This document shows, piece by piece, positions 26,361-34,158 of a stretch of DNA of 62,274 nucleotides. Location of the stretch: assembly GCF_000802965.1 (NCBI RefSeq), contig NZ_JSAK01000027.1, positions 27,172 through 89,445 of the forward strand, given 5' to 3'. The stretch is from Pseudomonas fluorescens (GTDB lineage: Bacteria; Pseudomonadota; Gammaproteobacteria; Pseudomonadales; Pseudomonadaceae). The translations under genes were made by a program, and so were the position numbers. Position 1 is the first letter of the stretch; each line of letters begins with the position of its first letter. The notes under the pieces were generated by a model, which was not told the origin of the DNA, made no database searches, and saw only the letters and a program-made list of their open reading frames with translations.

Positions 26361-26638
26361 GAATCAGGACTCCTTTCGAAAGCACGACGAAAACCGGGCA
26401 TCCGTGGATGTCCGGTCAAAAGACGTTAAACGTTGGAAAGAAACAGGCGAACGCAAAAACGTTTCATCGAAGAGACGTTCTGAGGCACTGACTCCGCAAG
26501 GGAATGCGGTGGAATATCGCTGCATCACTTCACCTGTTTTGTTTTTTTAAGTGTGAGTGCGTGTAACTGATGGCGCCGACTATAAACCCGACCACCAAAT
26601 AATCTCAATATATAATTTAACATCCCATATTTTGGGAT
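26361..26638. other. Intergenic region upstream of the SDR gene with inverted repeat
   Basis: AT-rich non-coding spacer between the SMP-30 stop and the SDR start. ATCCCA-tattt-TGGGAT at 26623-26639 is a 6-bp inverted repeat next to TATAAT-like sequence (TATATAATTT); it may be an operator or a weak terminator of the lactonase gene. AACGTT-containing direct copies occur near 26424 and 26460. No ORF with a ribosome binding site is seen. Confidence 0.4.
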
Positions 26639-27514
26639 TTACCCGACAAATCGCGTACAGCGCTTTCCGGGCACATCGACACGTATCGACAACACCGCCC
26701 CATCCAGCGGATGCTCAAGCGGGCTCGCGGCGCTGGTGATGTACAGGGTTTTCAAGTCGTCATCGCCGAACACGCAACTGGTCGGGCGGCTGACCGGCAG
26801 CTCGATCACCCGATCGACTTTGCCTTCCGGGCTCAACCTCAGCAGGCAGCTGCCGTCCCAACGGGCGTTCCAGATGAAACCTTCAGCATCCATCGCCGAG
26901 CCGTCCGGACCGCCGCGCCCATGAGCACCGAACCAGGGCTGAGCCGGTTCGAGGCTGCCATCGGTGCGAATGAAATGCTGATAGACCGTACCGTCGAGGC
27001 TGTCGCCGAAATACACGGTGGTAGCGTCATCGCTCCACAGCAGCGTATTGGGAATGCCAAGCCCACGGAGCAGCGGCGTCACCCGCGCATCGCGATCAAT
27101 GCGGAACAGACCGCCGGAACGCCGTTCAATTGGCAAGTCTTCGCCCTGTTCGCCAATGTTGTTTTGCATGGTGCCGAGCCAGAGTCGGCCTTGGGCGTCG
27201 CAGCGGGCTTCATTGGCGCGGTTGCCCGGTTGCGGGTCGGCGACGCAGAGCAATGTCAGACGAGGATCCAGGCCTGGCGAATCCAGATCAAGGCGATACA
27301 CACCGCTGCTCAAGGTCACCAGCGCGTCGCCGCTTTCGCAGGGAATGAAGGCCGACACATGCTCCGGCATCTGCCAGATCTGCACGTTGGCGCCGATCAA
27401 CCGCAGCGCTTGCTTGCCGGCGATGTCCACCCAGTACAACGCCTGGGTCGGCACATCCCAGAACGGGCCTTCGCCAAGCTGCGCCCGGTGTTCGGTAACC
27501 GCAGTCCACGTCAT
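26639..27514 (-). CDS. SMP-30/gluconolactonase family lactonase, probable L-arabinolactonase
   Basis: A 291-residue six-bladed propeller of the SMP-30/regucalcin family, hydrolysing sugar lactones with a divalent metal. Metal and catalytic positions are visible: Glu in LGEGPFWD near residue 15, RANEARCDAQGRLWLGTM with the conserved Asn and Asp, GIPNTLLWSDDA with Asn, and PDGSAMDAEGFIW with Asp. AGGAGG lies five bases before the ATG. Context (SDR dehydrogenase, araFGH, GntR) points to L-arabinono-1,4-lactone hydrolysis. Confidence 0.82.
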   Translation of the reverse strand: MTWTAVTEHRAQLGEGPFWDVPTQALYWVDIAGKQALRLIGANVQIWQMPEHVSAFIPCESGDALVTLSSGVYRLDLDSPGLDPRLTLLCVADPQPGNRANEARCDAQGRLWLGTMQNNIGEQGEDLPIERRSGGLFRIDRDARVTPLLRGLGIPNTLLWSDDATTVYFGDSLDGTVYQHFIRTDGSLEPAQPWFGAHGRGGPDGSAMDAEGFIWNARWDGSCLLRLSPEGKVDRVIELPVSRPTSCVFGDDDLKTLYITSAASPLEHPLDGAVLSIRVDVPGKRCTRFVG

Positions 27515-27542
27515 GAAACCTCCTGCTTTCTTATTGTTTTTT

Positions 27543-27620
27543 GTGTAGGAGCCGGCTTGCTGGCGATGGCGTTTTCCAAGATCACAATCGCTATCGCCAG
27601 CAAGCCGGCTCCTACACAGG
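27543..27620. repeat. REP doublet, family D
   Basis: Inverted pair with core TAGGAGCCGGCTTGCTGGCG between gntR and the lactonase gene. A second family D doublet lies near the window end (62066). Confidence 0.9.
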
Positions 27621-27630
27621 GTCTTCGTTG

Positions 27631-28347
27631 TCAGCTGGCTTTTTTGTCGGCCATGAATTGCGGGTAATAGCGTTTGATGGCCAGGTCGGCGTTGTCGATC
27701 AGGGTCATGCAGGCCCAGACACCCCGCGCGGCATCCCGGGCGGCGATGGCGTCGGCCATGTCTTTGTGAATTGGCAAGGTGCGGCGCAGCTCATCCGGGT
27801 CGGCGGCGGACACTTCAAAACACACCGCCAGCAGCGCGCCGAGGGCCGGGACCATCTGTTCGATGAATTGATTGTGGCTGGCGGCGAGGATGCACTCGTG
27901 GAAAAACTGGTCGGCGCGGTTGTAATCGATGCCGCTGTCCACTGCCCGCTCCAGCGCGTTGTAGGCCAGCAAAACCGCCTCCACCTGCTCGACGGTCGCT
28001 CGTTCGCAGGCCCAGCGCACGGCCATTGGTTCGATGGTTCGGCGCAGGTCGAGCAAGTCATCGACAAAGTTTTCCGGCAAGCCGCTGCGCGACAGCCAGC
28101 CGACGACTTGCGGATCAAACAGGTTCCAGCGCCGCACCGGCAACACCCGCGTGCCGACTTTCGGCCCGACTTCGAGCATGCCTTTGGCAACCAGGGTCTT
28201 GATGGCTTCGCGGATAACCGTGCGGCTGACGCCGAGTTGTTCGCCGAGGTCGGCTTCGACCTTGAGGGTTTCGCCAGGCTTCACTTGACCGGTTGCGATC
28301 CAGCACCCCAGCCAATCGACGGTCGTAGCATGAAAGCTGCTGGACAT
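27631..28347 (-). CDS. FCD-type GntR regulator, probable arabinose pathway repressor
   Basis: A 238-residue FadR-subfamily regulator. The winged helix (GETLKVEADLGEQLGVSRTV, IREAIKTLVAKGMLEVGPKVG) is followed by an FCD domain with RADQFFHECILAASHN and the later IHKDMADAI metal-ligand region. ATG 28347 has GAGG five bases upstream. First gene of the sugar cluster, followed by the lactonase. Matching palindromes in its own promoter and in that of araF suggest it represses both. Confidence 0.86.
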   Translation of the reverse strand: MSSSFHATTVDWLGCWIATGQVKPGETLKVEADLGEQLGVSRTVIREAIKTLVAKGMLEVGPKVGTRVLPVRRWNLFDPQVVGWLSRSGLPENFVDDLLDLRRTIEPMAVRWACERATVEQVEAVLLAYNALERAVDSGIDYNRADQFFHECILAASHNQFIEQMVPALGALLAVCFEVSAADPDELRRTLPIHKDMADAIAARDAARGVWACMTLIDNADLAIKRYYPQFMADKKAS

Positions 28348-28383
28348 GGACACCTCAAAGCCGTTTGCGATGGGTGCCCACGC

Positions 28384-28408
28384 TAATCATCATATGATTG
28401 GCTGTCAA
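28384..28408 (-). promoter_or_regulatory. gntR promoter with operator palindrome
   Basis: On the minus strand a consensus TTGACA (28408-28403) is followed, after the 17-base GCCAATCATATGATGAT, by TAGCGT. The perfect palindrome ATCATATGAT (28389-28398) lies in the spacer, so a bound repressor would block RNA polymerase. Same architecture as the araF promoter. Confidence 0.62.
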
Positions 28409-28410
28409 AT

Positions 28411-28466
28411 AAAAAGATCGCAGCCTTCGGCAGCTCCTACAGGAACCGCCGAAGGCTGCGATCTTT
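28411..28466. repeat. REP doublet, family A (compact)
   Basis: Two inverted family A cores separated by only a few bases, immediately after the DUF1285 stop codon and just upstream of the gntR promoter. Confidence 0.88.
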
Positions 28467-29027
28467 TCAAGGCTCCAGACCGATACGGAAAAACTCCCCG
28501 CCACTCCACACACCCAACCAGCGCTGCCCGTCGATCTCTCGGCTGACCGCCAGCTCCACCAGTTGGTAGAACACATTGCGATGGATCAACGCCTCAAGGT
28601 TAGTGCGCACATGTACGTACGGCGCCGGCTCCTGGGTGACCGGATCGATCACCACGCGAATCGGGTGCTCCGCACCGGCGTCGGTGGTTTCGTCGACGTT
28701 GGTGGTGAAACGCAAGATCTGCACCTCGCCCTCGCCTTCTACGTCCACGGCAATCGCCACGAAAGGCGCGTCATCGACCTTTATGCCGACCTTCTCGACC
28801 GGGGTGATGAGGAAGTAATCATCGCCGTCGCGACGAATGATGGTGGAGAACAACTTGACCATCGGCTTGCGCCCGATCGGTGTACCCAGGTAATACCAGG
28901 TGCCGTCGCGGGCGATGCGCATGTCGATGTCGCCGCAGAAGTCGGGGTTCCACAGGTGGACCGGCGGCAAGCCTTTGGTTTTGGGGATTTGCCCCAACAG
29001 GTCGTTGGCTTTTTGCGGGCCACTCAT
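28467..29027 (-). CDS. DUF1285 family protein
   Basis: A 186-residue soluble protein of the DUF1285 family, with the typical start LPPVHLWNPDFCGDIDMRI, RDGTWYYLGTPIGRKPMVKL and the block LVTPVEK-like FLITPVEKVGIKVDDAPF. The family fold is known only structurally. AAGGAG abuts an ATG at 29033, so the second ATG at 29027 with six-base spacing was chosen. It is 15 bases downstream of the DUF4823 lipoprotein gene, so both are probably one transcript. Confidence 0.83.
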   Translation of the reverse strand: MSGPQKANDLLGQIPKTKGLPPVHLWNPDFCGDIDMRIARDGTWYYLGTPIGRKPMVKLFSTIIRRDGDDYFLITPVEKVGIKVDDAPFVAIAVDVEGEGEVQILRFTTNVDETTDAGAEHPIRVVIDPVTQEPAPYVHVRTNLEALIHRNVFYQLVELAVSREIDGQRWLGVWSGGEFFRIGLEP

Positions 29028-29042
29028 GGCCATCTCCTTGGA

Positions 29043-29651
29043 TTACTGGTCGCTGAGCCCCAGCAAGCTACGAGCGTATTGCTCCAGCGGCGGGCCCATC
29101 AGGTCTTCTGGCTTCTTGTCGTGGAACGTCAGCAAACCGCCACGACTCTTGATACGTGCAGTATCAATCAAATACTGGGTGCTGGTCTCGATCAACATGA
29201 TCTGAATCACACCACTGTCGACACCGAGGCGATCCAGCGCTTCCTGATCCAGCCATTCATCCGAGTTGCCGATACGGTCGTCAGACTTGGCGAAACGGGT
29301 ATAGAGCAGGTAATGGGCACCGACGGAACGGGCTTCGCTCATGGCCTGGTCAAGGCCTTCCGGTGCGCGGGCGCGCCGGACCATCGGGAAATAATCGACA
29401 AAACCGTCGAAGGCCACTTCGGCAATGACATTGGGTCGTGGATAAACGGCACTGCCCGGCGGCATGAACGCGCCTTGGGCGATGTAGACGAACGAGTCCG
29501 GCTGAATGCGCAGGTTGTTCACACGGCGGCTGTCGCTATGGTCCAGCAGGCCCGCGTCGCTCATGTGGTAGCGAGTCCCTTCGGCCATATCGCTGACATT
29601 CATGCAGCCACCAAGCGCCAAAACGGCCAGCAGCAAAACCAGGCTACGCAT
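29043..29651 (-). CDS. DUF4823 family lipoprotein
   Basis: A 202-residue outer- or inner-membrane lipoprotein: MRSLVLLLAVLALGGC gives a clear signal with lipobox LGGC. The mature part contains RVNNLRIQPDSFVYIAQGAF, and AHYLLYTRFAKSDDR, as in DUF4823. GGAGG lies five bases before the ATG at 29651. The 26 upstream codons in frame are not part of the signal. Function unknown. Confidence 0.82.
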   Translation of the reverse strand: MRSLVLLLAVLALGGCMNVSDMAEGTRYHMSDAGLLDHSDSRRVNNLRIQPDSFVYIAQGAFMPPGSAVYPRPNVIAEVAFDGFVDYFPMVRRARAPEGLDQAMSEARSVGAHYLLYTRFAKSDDRIGNSDEWLDQEALDRLGVDSGVIQIMLIETSTQYLIDTARIKSRGGLLTFHDKKPEDLMGPPLEQYARSLLGLSDQ

Positions 29652-29757
29652 CCTATCCTCCAGAGGCCGGTGACGGAAAACCGGCGAATGGCGGTGGGAT
29701 GCAGATTTTGCGCCATTCCTTGCGACCACGGATATTTCCAGATTGATAATGCGGACC

Positions 29758-29878
29758 TGTGACGAGGGAGCTTGCTCCCGCTCGGCTGCGCAGCCGTCGT
29801 AAATAGTGAGGAATACTGTGTGTTTGATAATTTAGAGCTGCTTCGCACCCCAACGGGAGCAAGCTCCCTTGCCACAGG
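29758..29878. repeat. REP doublet, family B
   Basis: Inverted family B pair, slightly diverged (GACGAGGGAGCTTGCTCC and GGGAGCAAGCTCCCTTGCC), between moaA and the DUF4823 gene. Confidence 0.88.
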
Positions 29879-29884
29879 GCCAGA

Positions 29885-30853
29885 TCAGCCGCCGATAATC
29901 TTCATGACCGTCGCCCCACCGGAAAACGCCACTTCCTGCTTATCGCCCAAGGCTTTCACTAAAAGCCGCTGTAAGCCCGGCAAAGCTTGATGACGCGGCT
30001 TGTCCAGCAGATCGCCGACATAGTGTCGGTTACTCGACGACAGGCAGCCATGCAGCCATCCAGTAGACGAAAGGCGTAGTCGCGAACAGGTTCGGCAGAA
30101 CGGCACGCTTTCGTTGGCAATCACGCCGAAATGGCCCATGCCCGGAATCTCGTAGCGCACCGCCGTGGCATCGACGGGAGCGTCAGCCTGGAGGTATTCG
30201 TAATGCTCGCCGATCAGACTCAGCAACTGCTGAAGACTGACAAACTGCTGAAGAAAGGCGTTGGAATCGCTGGCCAGGTGGCCCATGCGCATCAGCTCGA
30301 TGAAGCGCAATTCATAACCGCGTTCCAGGCAGTAATCGAGCAATGGCATCACTTGATCGAGGTTCTGCCCGCGCAATGGCACCATGTTGACCTTGATCTT
30401 GATGCCAGCGGCGCTGGCCTGATCCATGCCGTCGAGCACGGTAGCCAGGTCACCACCACGTGCGATTGTGCGGAATGCGCTGGCATCCAGGGTATCGAGG
30501 GAAACGTTGATCCGCCGAATGCCGGCATCCACCAACAAAGGAAGCTTCTTCGCCAGCAATTGACCGTTGGTGGTCAGGCTGATGTCTTCCAAGCCCATTT
30601 TCCCGACAGCGGTCATGAAGGCTTCGAGTTTCGGGCTGACCAACGGCTCGCCACCGGTGATGCGCAAACGCTCGATGCCTGCCGCTTCAATCAGATAAGC
30701 CACGCCGCGTGCCATGGCCTCGGCCGACAATTCATCCTGCGCAGCCACCAGCCGCTTGCCGTTGGGCACGCAGTAGGTACAAGCGTAATTGCAGGCTGAG
30801 GTCAGGCTGATCCGCAAATTGCGAAAACGCCTGCCTTGACGGTCAACGATCAT
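29885..30853 (-). CDS. moaA: GTP 3',8-cyclase MoaA (molybdopterin synthesis)
   Basis: Radical SAM enzyme that with MoaC turns GTP into cyclic pyranopterin phosphate. The first 4Fe-4S motif is C21-N-Y-A-C25-T-Y-C28, RITGGEPL follows, and the second cluster motif CRTCSRLRLSSTGWLHGC is near residues 255-272. The C-terminus ends in the catalytic GG (KIIGG). The 322-residue length is normal. No other moa gene is adjacent. A perfect inverted repeat lies 30 bases upstream of the start. The cofactor would serve, among others, the molybdenum hydroxylase at 51284-54069. Confidence 0.94.
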   Translation of the reverse strand: MIVDRQGRRFRNLRISLTSACNYACTYCVPNGKRLVAAQDELSAEAMARGVAYLIEAAGIERLRITGGEPLVSPKLEAFMTAVGKMGLEDISLTTNGQLLAKKLPLLVDAGIRRINVSLDTLDASAFRTIARGGDLATVLDGMDQASAAGIKIKVNMVPLRGQNLDQVMPLLDYCLERGYELRFIELMRMGHLASDSNAFLQQFVSLQQLLSLIGEHYEYLQADAPVDATAVRYEIPGMGHFGVIANESVPFCRTCSRLRLSSTGWLHGCLSSSNRHYVGDLLDKPRHQALPGLQRLLVKALGDKQEVAFSGGATVMKIIGG

Positions 30854-30882
30854 GGATCACTCCGGCGAAAGAAAATCGAACC

Positions 30883-30914
30883 GCTAAAACTTGACTCACA
30901 AATCAAGTTTTAGC
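30883..30914. promoter_or_regulatory. Perfect 12-bp inverted repeat upstream of moaA
   Basis: GCTAAAACTTGA, an 8-base spacer, and TCAAGTTTTAGC. It lies 30 bases before the moaA start and about 78 bases after the TetR gene stop. AT-rich and without a T-run, so an operator is more likely than a terminator. Confidence 0.55.
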
Positions 30915-30991
30915 AAGTCCCATGCCTGAGTATATTCCTGCGGCATTGCGCCATGTAGGGAAATCACAACGCAATAAGGCAGCTGAATGGC

Positions 30992-31630
30992 TCAGCTGCT
31001 CGGGGTGTCGGTGTCGCGCTTGCGCTTGTTGCCCATGCGCACGCCGATGTCCATCAGGAACTGGAAGAAGCCTTCCTGATCTTCCAGCACATTGCTCCAG
31101 AACGGCGAGTGATACAGCGCCACGGCACCGTGCACCAGCGCCCAGGACGCGCAATAGTGGAAATACGGCGGCACGTCTTCTAACTTGCCTTCGCTGATGC
31201 GGCCCTTGATCAACAGGGTCAGGCGTTCGAAGTTCGAGGCGCGAATCTTGTGCAGCTCCTCGATCATCTCCGGCACCTGGTTGCCCTTGACTACCTTTTC
31301 TTCCAGGCGATCGAACAAGCGATAACGCTGTGGATCACGCATGCGGAATTCGAAGTAAGCGCGGGACAGGGCTTCCTTGTCCTTGTCGACGTCGGCGGAA
31401 TGCAGCAGCTCGTTCAAATCGCGCTCGTAGTCGAGCATCAGGCGCAGATAAATCTCGGCTTTGGATTTGAAGTGCTTGTAGATCGTGCCTTTGCCGATAC
31501 CGACGGCATCAGCAATCATCTCGACGGTGACACTGTCTTCACCTTGTTCGAGGAACAGCTTGAGCGCGGTATCGAGAATTTCTTGCTCGCGGCGACGAAA
31601 CTCACGGACCTTACGAGGTTCTTTATGCAT
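30992..31630 (-). CDS. TetR-family transcriptional regulator
   Basis: A 212-residue TetR-type regulator. The helix-turn-helix is in the first 60 residues: ILDTALKLFLEQGEDSVTVE, MIADAVGIGKGTIYKHFKSKA. The rest is a helical ligand-binding domain. As far as I recall, P. aeruginosa has a TetR gene (PA2957) at this place next to the tatD-pilZ block. Targets unknown; the palindrome downstream near moaA is a candidate. Divergent from the region encoding the predicted small RNA. Confidence 0.88.
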   Translation of the reverse strand: MHKEPRKVREFRRREQEILDTALKLFLEQGEDSVTVEMIADAVGIGKGTIYKHFKSKAEIYLRLMLDYERDLNELLHSADVDKDKEALSRAYFEFRMRDPQRYRLFDRLEEKVVKGNQVPEMIEELHKIRASNFERLTLLIKGRISEGKLEDVPPYFHYCASWALVHGAVALYHSPFWSNVLEDQEGFFQFLMDIGVRMGNKRKRDTDTPSS

Positions 31631-31709
31631 AAGAAAAGGTCTGTAGGGGTCAAAATTCGAAGCCGCGTATTATGCCTAAATTACGCAAAAATGCACGGAT
31701 CATCCGACC

Positions 31710-31793
31710 ATGTCAGTGTTTCTTGATGATTTCGTACAAGGTCTTCAGTTGATGAGAACGCTTCCGAAGCGGGCGTATTCCAAAATTGTTTAA
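31710..31793 (+). CDS. Possible 27-residue peptide upstream of rgsA
   Basis: Frame MSVFLDDFVQGLQLMRTLPK followed by RAYSKIV and TAA. The ribosome binding site is weak (GGAT about 14 bases away). The amphipathic composition looks peptide-like, and a hypothetical gene (PA2958) occupies this place in P. aeruginosa, but the evidence is thin. Confidence 0.3.
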   Translation: MSVFLDDFVQGLQLMRTLPKRAYSKIV

Positions 31794-31818
31794 AAACCGG
31801 GGCTAGTAAACTGGCAAC

Positions 31819-31963
31819 GGCGCAATAGTGATCAATACTTGAACTGTCGGCGGGGCATCTCCCCCAAGTGTCGCGCCGATATTGGTACCAACGGACCGCG
31901 TGCCATTGTTTTACTCCTAATGGTCTTAACCCGGATTCACCCCCCAGAACCCGGGTTTTTTTT
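31819..31963 (+). ncRNA. rgsA: Predicted RgsA (P16) small RNA
   Basis: A gene-free interval between the TetR gene and tatD ends in a strong Rho-independent terminator on the plus strand. A stationary-phase-like -10, CTAGTAAACT at 31803-31812, lies about 145 bases upstream. In Pseudomonas the GacA- and RpoS-dependent small RNA RgsA (P16) is encoded beside tatD in this same position (PA2958.1). The call rests on synteny, promoter type and terminator; the exact 5' end is a guess. Confidence 0.6.
31928..31963 (+). terminator. Rho-independent terminator of the predicted small RNA
   Basis: Stem AACCCGG (31928-31934) pairs with CCGGGTT (31951-31957), with a T-run to 31963. Confidence 0.85.
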
Positions 31964-31972
31964 GCCTGCGAT

Positions 31973-32758
31973 TTAACCTTTCACATGCGCCAGCGGAAAC
32001 AGGCGCTTGAAATTTTCGGTGGTCTGCTCGGCAAATCGCTCGTAGGACTCCCCCCGCAACATCGCCAGGAACTCTGCCACTTCCCGCACATACTGCGGCA
32101 AGTTCGGCTTGCCGCGATGGGGGATCGGCGCCAGGTACGGTGAGTCGGTTTCCACCAGCAATCGGTCAGCAGGCACCTTGCTCGCCACATCACGCAACGC
32201 GTCGGCATTGCGGAAAGTGACAATACCGGACAGGGAAATGTAATAACCCATGTCGAGCGCGGCTTTGGCCATGTCCCAGTCTTCGGTGAAGCAATGCAGC
32301 ACGCCCGCCTGGGGCAGCGCCGCTTCACGCAGCAAGTTCAGGGTATCTGCGCGGGCGCCACGGGTGTGGATGATCACGGGCTTGCCGGTTTGCTGTGCAG
32401 CTTGCAGGTGCAGGCGGAAAGATTCCTGCTGCAACTCTGCCGCTTCGGGCTCGTAGTGATAGTCCAGACCGGTTTCACCGATCGCCACCACACGTGGGTG
32501 ATTGAGTTCATGTAGCAACCAGTCCAGTGCGGGCGCTGCACCGGGCTGAACATCCAGTGGATGCACGCCGACCGAGCAGTCAACGTCGTCATACCGGTCG
32601 GCCAGGGCTTTGACATCAGCGGCGTTGTCCGCGCTGACACCGATACACAGAAAGTGCCCTACCCCACGCTGACGGGCCGCCTCAAGGGCAGCATCCAGGG
32701 AGCCGTCGTGGGCGGCGAGGTCGAGGCGATCAAGGTGACAATGGGAATCTACGAGCAT
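31973..32758 (-). CDS. tatD: TatD-family metal-dependent DNase
   Basis: A 261-residue TIM-barrel hydrolase of the TatD family, a 3'-5' exonuclease for DNA repair and quality control. Metal ligands are H6 and H8 (VDSHCHLD), the Glu in AIGETGLDYHY, His in PVIIHTRGA and HCFTED, and Asp in LLVETDSPYLAP. Last gene of the holB-pilZ-tatD string, 15 bases after pilZ. Confidence 0.93.
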   Translation of the reverse strand: MLVDSHCHLDRLDLAAHDGSLDAALEAARQRGVGHFLCIGVSADNAADVKALADRYDDVDCSVGVHPLDVQPGAAPALDWLLHELNHPRVVAIGETGLDYHYEPEAAELQQESFRLHLQAAQQTGKPVIIHTRGARADTLNLLREAALPQAGVLHCFTEDWDMAKAALDMGYYISLSGIVTFRNADALRDVASKVPADRLLVETDSPYLAPIPHRGKPNLPQYVREVAEFLAMLRGESYERFAEQTTENFKRLFPLAHVKG

Positions 32759-32773
32759 AAAAAGGGCTGCAAC

Positions 32774-33130
32774 TTACATCGTATGAGTGGGACGGTCGGA
32801 TTTGATGACTCCGGCCAGATGGGTTTCGATGCGACTGCGCGCGGTGTGGTCGGCTTCATTGAACTGCACGCCAACCCCGGCCGCGCGGTTTCCCTGAGCG
32901 CCTTTGGGGGTGACCCAGGCGACCTTGCCGGCCACCGGGATCTTTTCCGGTTCATCCATCAAATGCAGCAACATGAATACCTCGTCGCCCAACTTGTAGC
33001 TCTTGTTGGTCGGGATAAACAGGCCGCCGTTCTTGATGAAGGGCATGTAGGCCGCGTAAAGCACCGACTTGTCCTTGATGGTCAGGGACAAGATTCCGTT
33101 ACGCGGCCCCGGGCTGACAGGTTCATTCAT
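32774..33130 (-). CDS. pilZ: PilZ-domain type IV pilus assembly protein
   Basis: A 118-residue PilZ protein, required for type IV pilus biogenesis and the founding member of the PilZ fold. The sequence NGILSLTIKDKSVLYAAYMP, IPTNKSYKLGDEVFMLLHL and GVGVQF is characteristic; the c-di-GMP-binding RxxxR motif is absent, as in other true PilZ proteins. GGAGG lies just ahead of the ATG at 33130. Sits between holB and tatD as in P. aeruginosa. Confidence 0.92.
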   Translation of the reverse strand: MNEPVSPGPRNGILSLTIKDKSVLYAAYMPFIKNGGLFIPTNKSYKLGDEVFMLLHLMDEPEKIPVAGKVAWVTPKGAQGNRAAGVGVQFNEADHTARSRIETHLAGVIKSDRPTHTM

Positions 33131-33171
33131 GCTGACCTCCACTGCTGATTGACAGAGTTTAGGCCGCGCGA

Positions 33172-34158
33172 TCACCTCTGGGTAGGCAAAGAAGCCCATT
33201 GCACCAGCAGCGCTTCCAGCAACAACACCCGATTGAGGTTGGCCTTGCTCAACACTTTCTGACGCTGGGCGAGGATCCAGTCCTGAATACTCAGGACCTT
33301 CTCCTGACCGGTTTTCTGCGCCAGGTACTGAATGACTTTGCGCATATCCGTCAGTCCCAGCCCGGCTTCGTCCTGGGTCAATTGATAACGCAGGATCAGG
33401 CTCGACCAATCGCAGAACCAGTCGAACAGCAGCAACAACGGAATCGCATTCCAGCCTTCGGCCAGTTGTGTCGGCGATTGCTGCTGCTTGAGCAGTTTCT
33501 TCACCCCTTCGACCACTTGCGCGCGCTGCTCGCGCACGCCCTGGGCCTGAAGGTTGACCGCGGCCAATGGCGACCCGGCAGCCAATGTCAGCAATTCGAT
33601 GCGTTCTTCTTCCGAACAGTCCGGCAGTGCCTTGGCCAACCATTCCCGACTCATGGCCTCACTCGGCAGTGGGCAAGCCTGCTGCACGCAGCGACTCTTG
33701 ATGGTCGGCAGCAAACGGCTCGGCTGATGGCTGACCAACAGCAACACGGTATCGCCGGACGGCTCTTCAAGACTTTTGAGCAGGGCGTTGGCGGCATTGA
33801 TGTTCATCGACTCGACCGGCTCGATCAGCACCACTTTGCGCCCGCCCAACTGCGCGGTCTGAACCACGAAGCTGACCAGATCGCGAACTTGATCGACCTT
33901 GATAGCCTTGTCGGCCTCTTCCGGTTCCAGAATGTAGTTATCGGGGTGACTGCCAGCCTTGAGCAACAGGCAGGACTTGCATTCTCCGCAGGCGCCCTGT
34001 GCGGTCGGACGCTGGCACAACAGGCTGGCCATCAAGCGTTCGGCCAGCGCGCGTTTGCCGATTCCGGCCGGACCATGCAGCAGGTAAGCGTGAGCGTGCT
34101 GCGTACGACCGGCTAGCTGCTGCCAGAGACTGTCCTGCCACGGATAGGCTTCAGCCAC
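33172..34158 (-). CDS. holB: DNA polymerase III delta' subunit
   Basis: The delta' subunit of the clamp loader, 328 residues. AAA+ P-loop LLHGPAGIGKRALAERL near residues 26-42, the zinc finger with CGECKSC, and the SLEEPSGDT segment. Its start overlaps the end of tmk by eight bases, as is usual for this pair, so the two are co-translated. Confidence 0.94.
   Translation of the reverse strand: MAEAYPWQDSLWQQLAGRTQHAHAYLLHGPAGIGKRALAERLMASLLCQRPTAQGACGECKSCLLLKAGSHPDNYILEPEEADKAIKVDQVRDLVSFVVQTAQLGGRKVVLIEPVESMNINAANALLKSLEEPSGDTVLLLVSHQPSRLLPTIKSRCVQQACPLPSEAMSREWLAKALPDCSEEERIELLTLAAGSPLAAVNLQAQGVREQRAQVVEGVKKLLKQQQSPTQLAEGWNAIPLLLLFDWFCDWSSLILRYQLTQDEAGLGLTDMRKVIQYLAQKTGQEKVLSIQDWILAQRQKVLSKANLNRVLLLEALLVQWASLPTQR

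Noticed and set aside
30883..30914. Reading the moaA-upstream palindrome as the TetR gene terminator
   Set aside because: Stem is AT-rich and not followed by a T-run on the minus strand.
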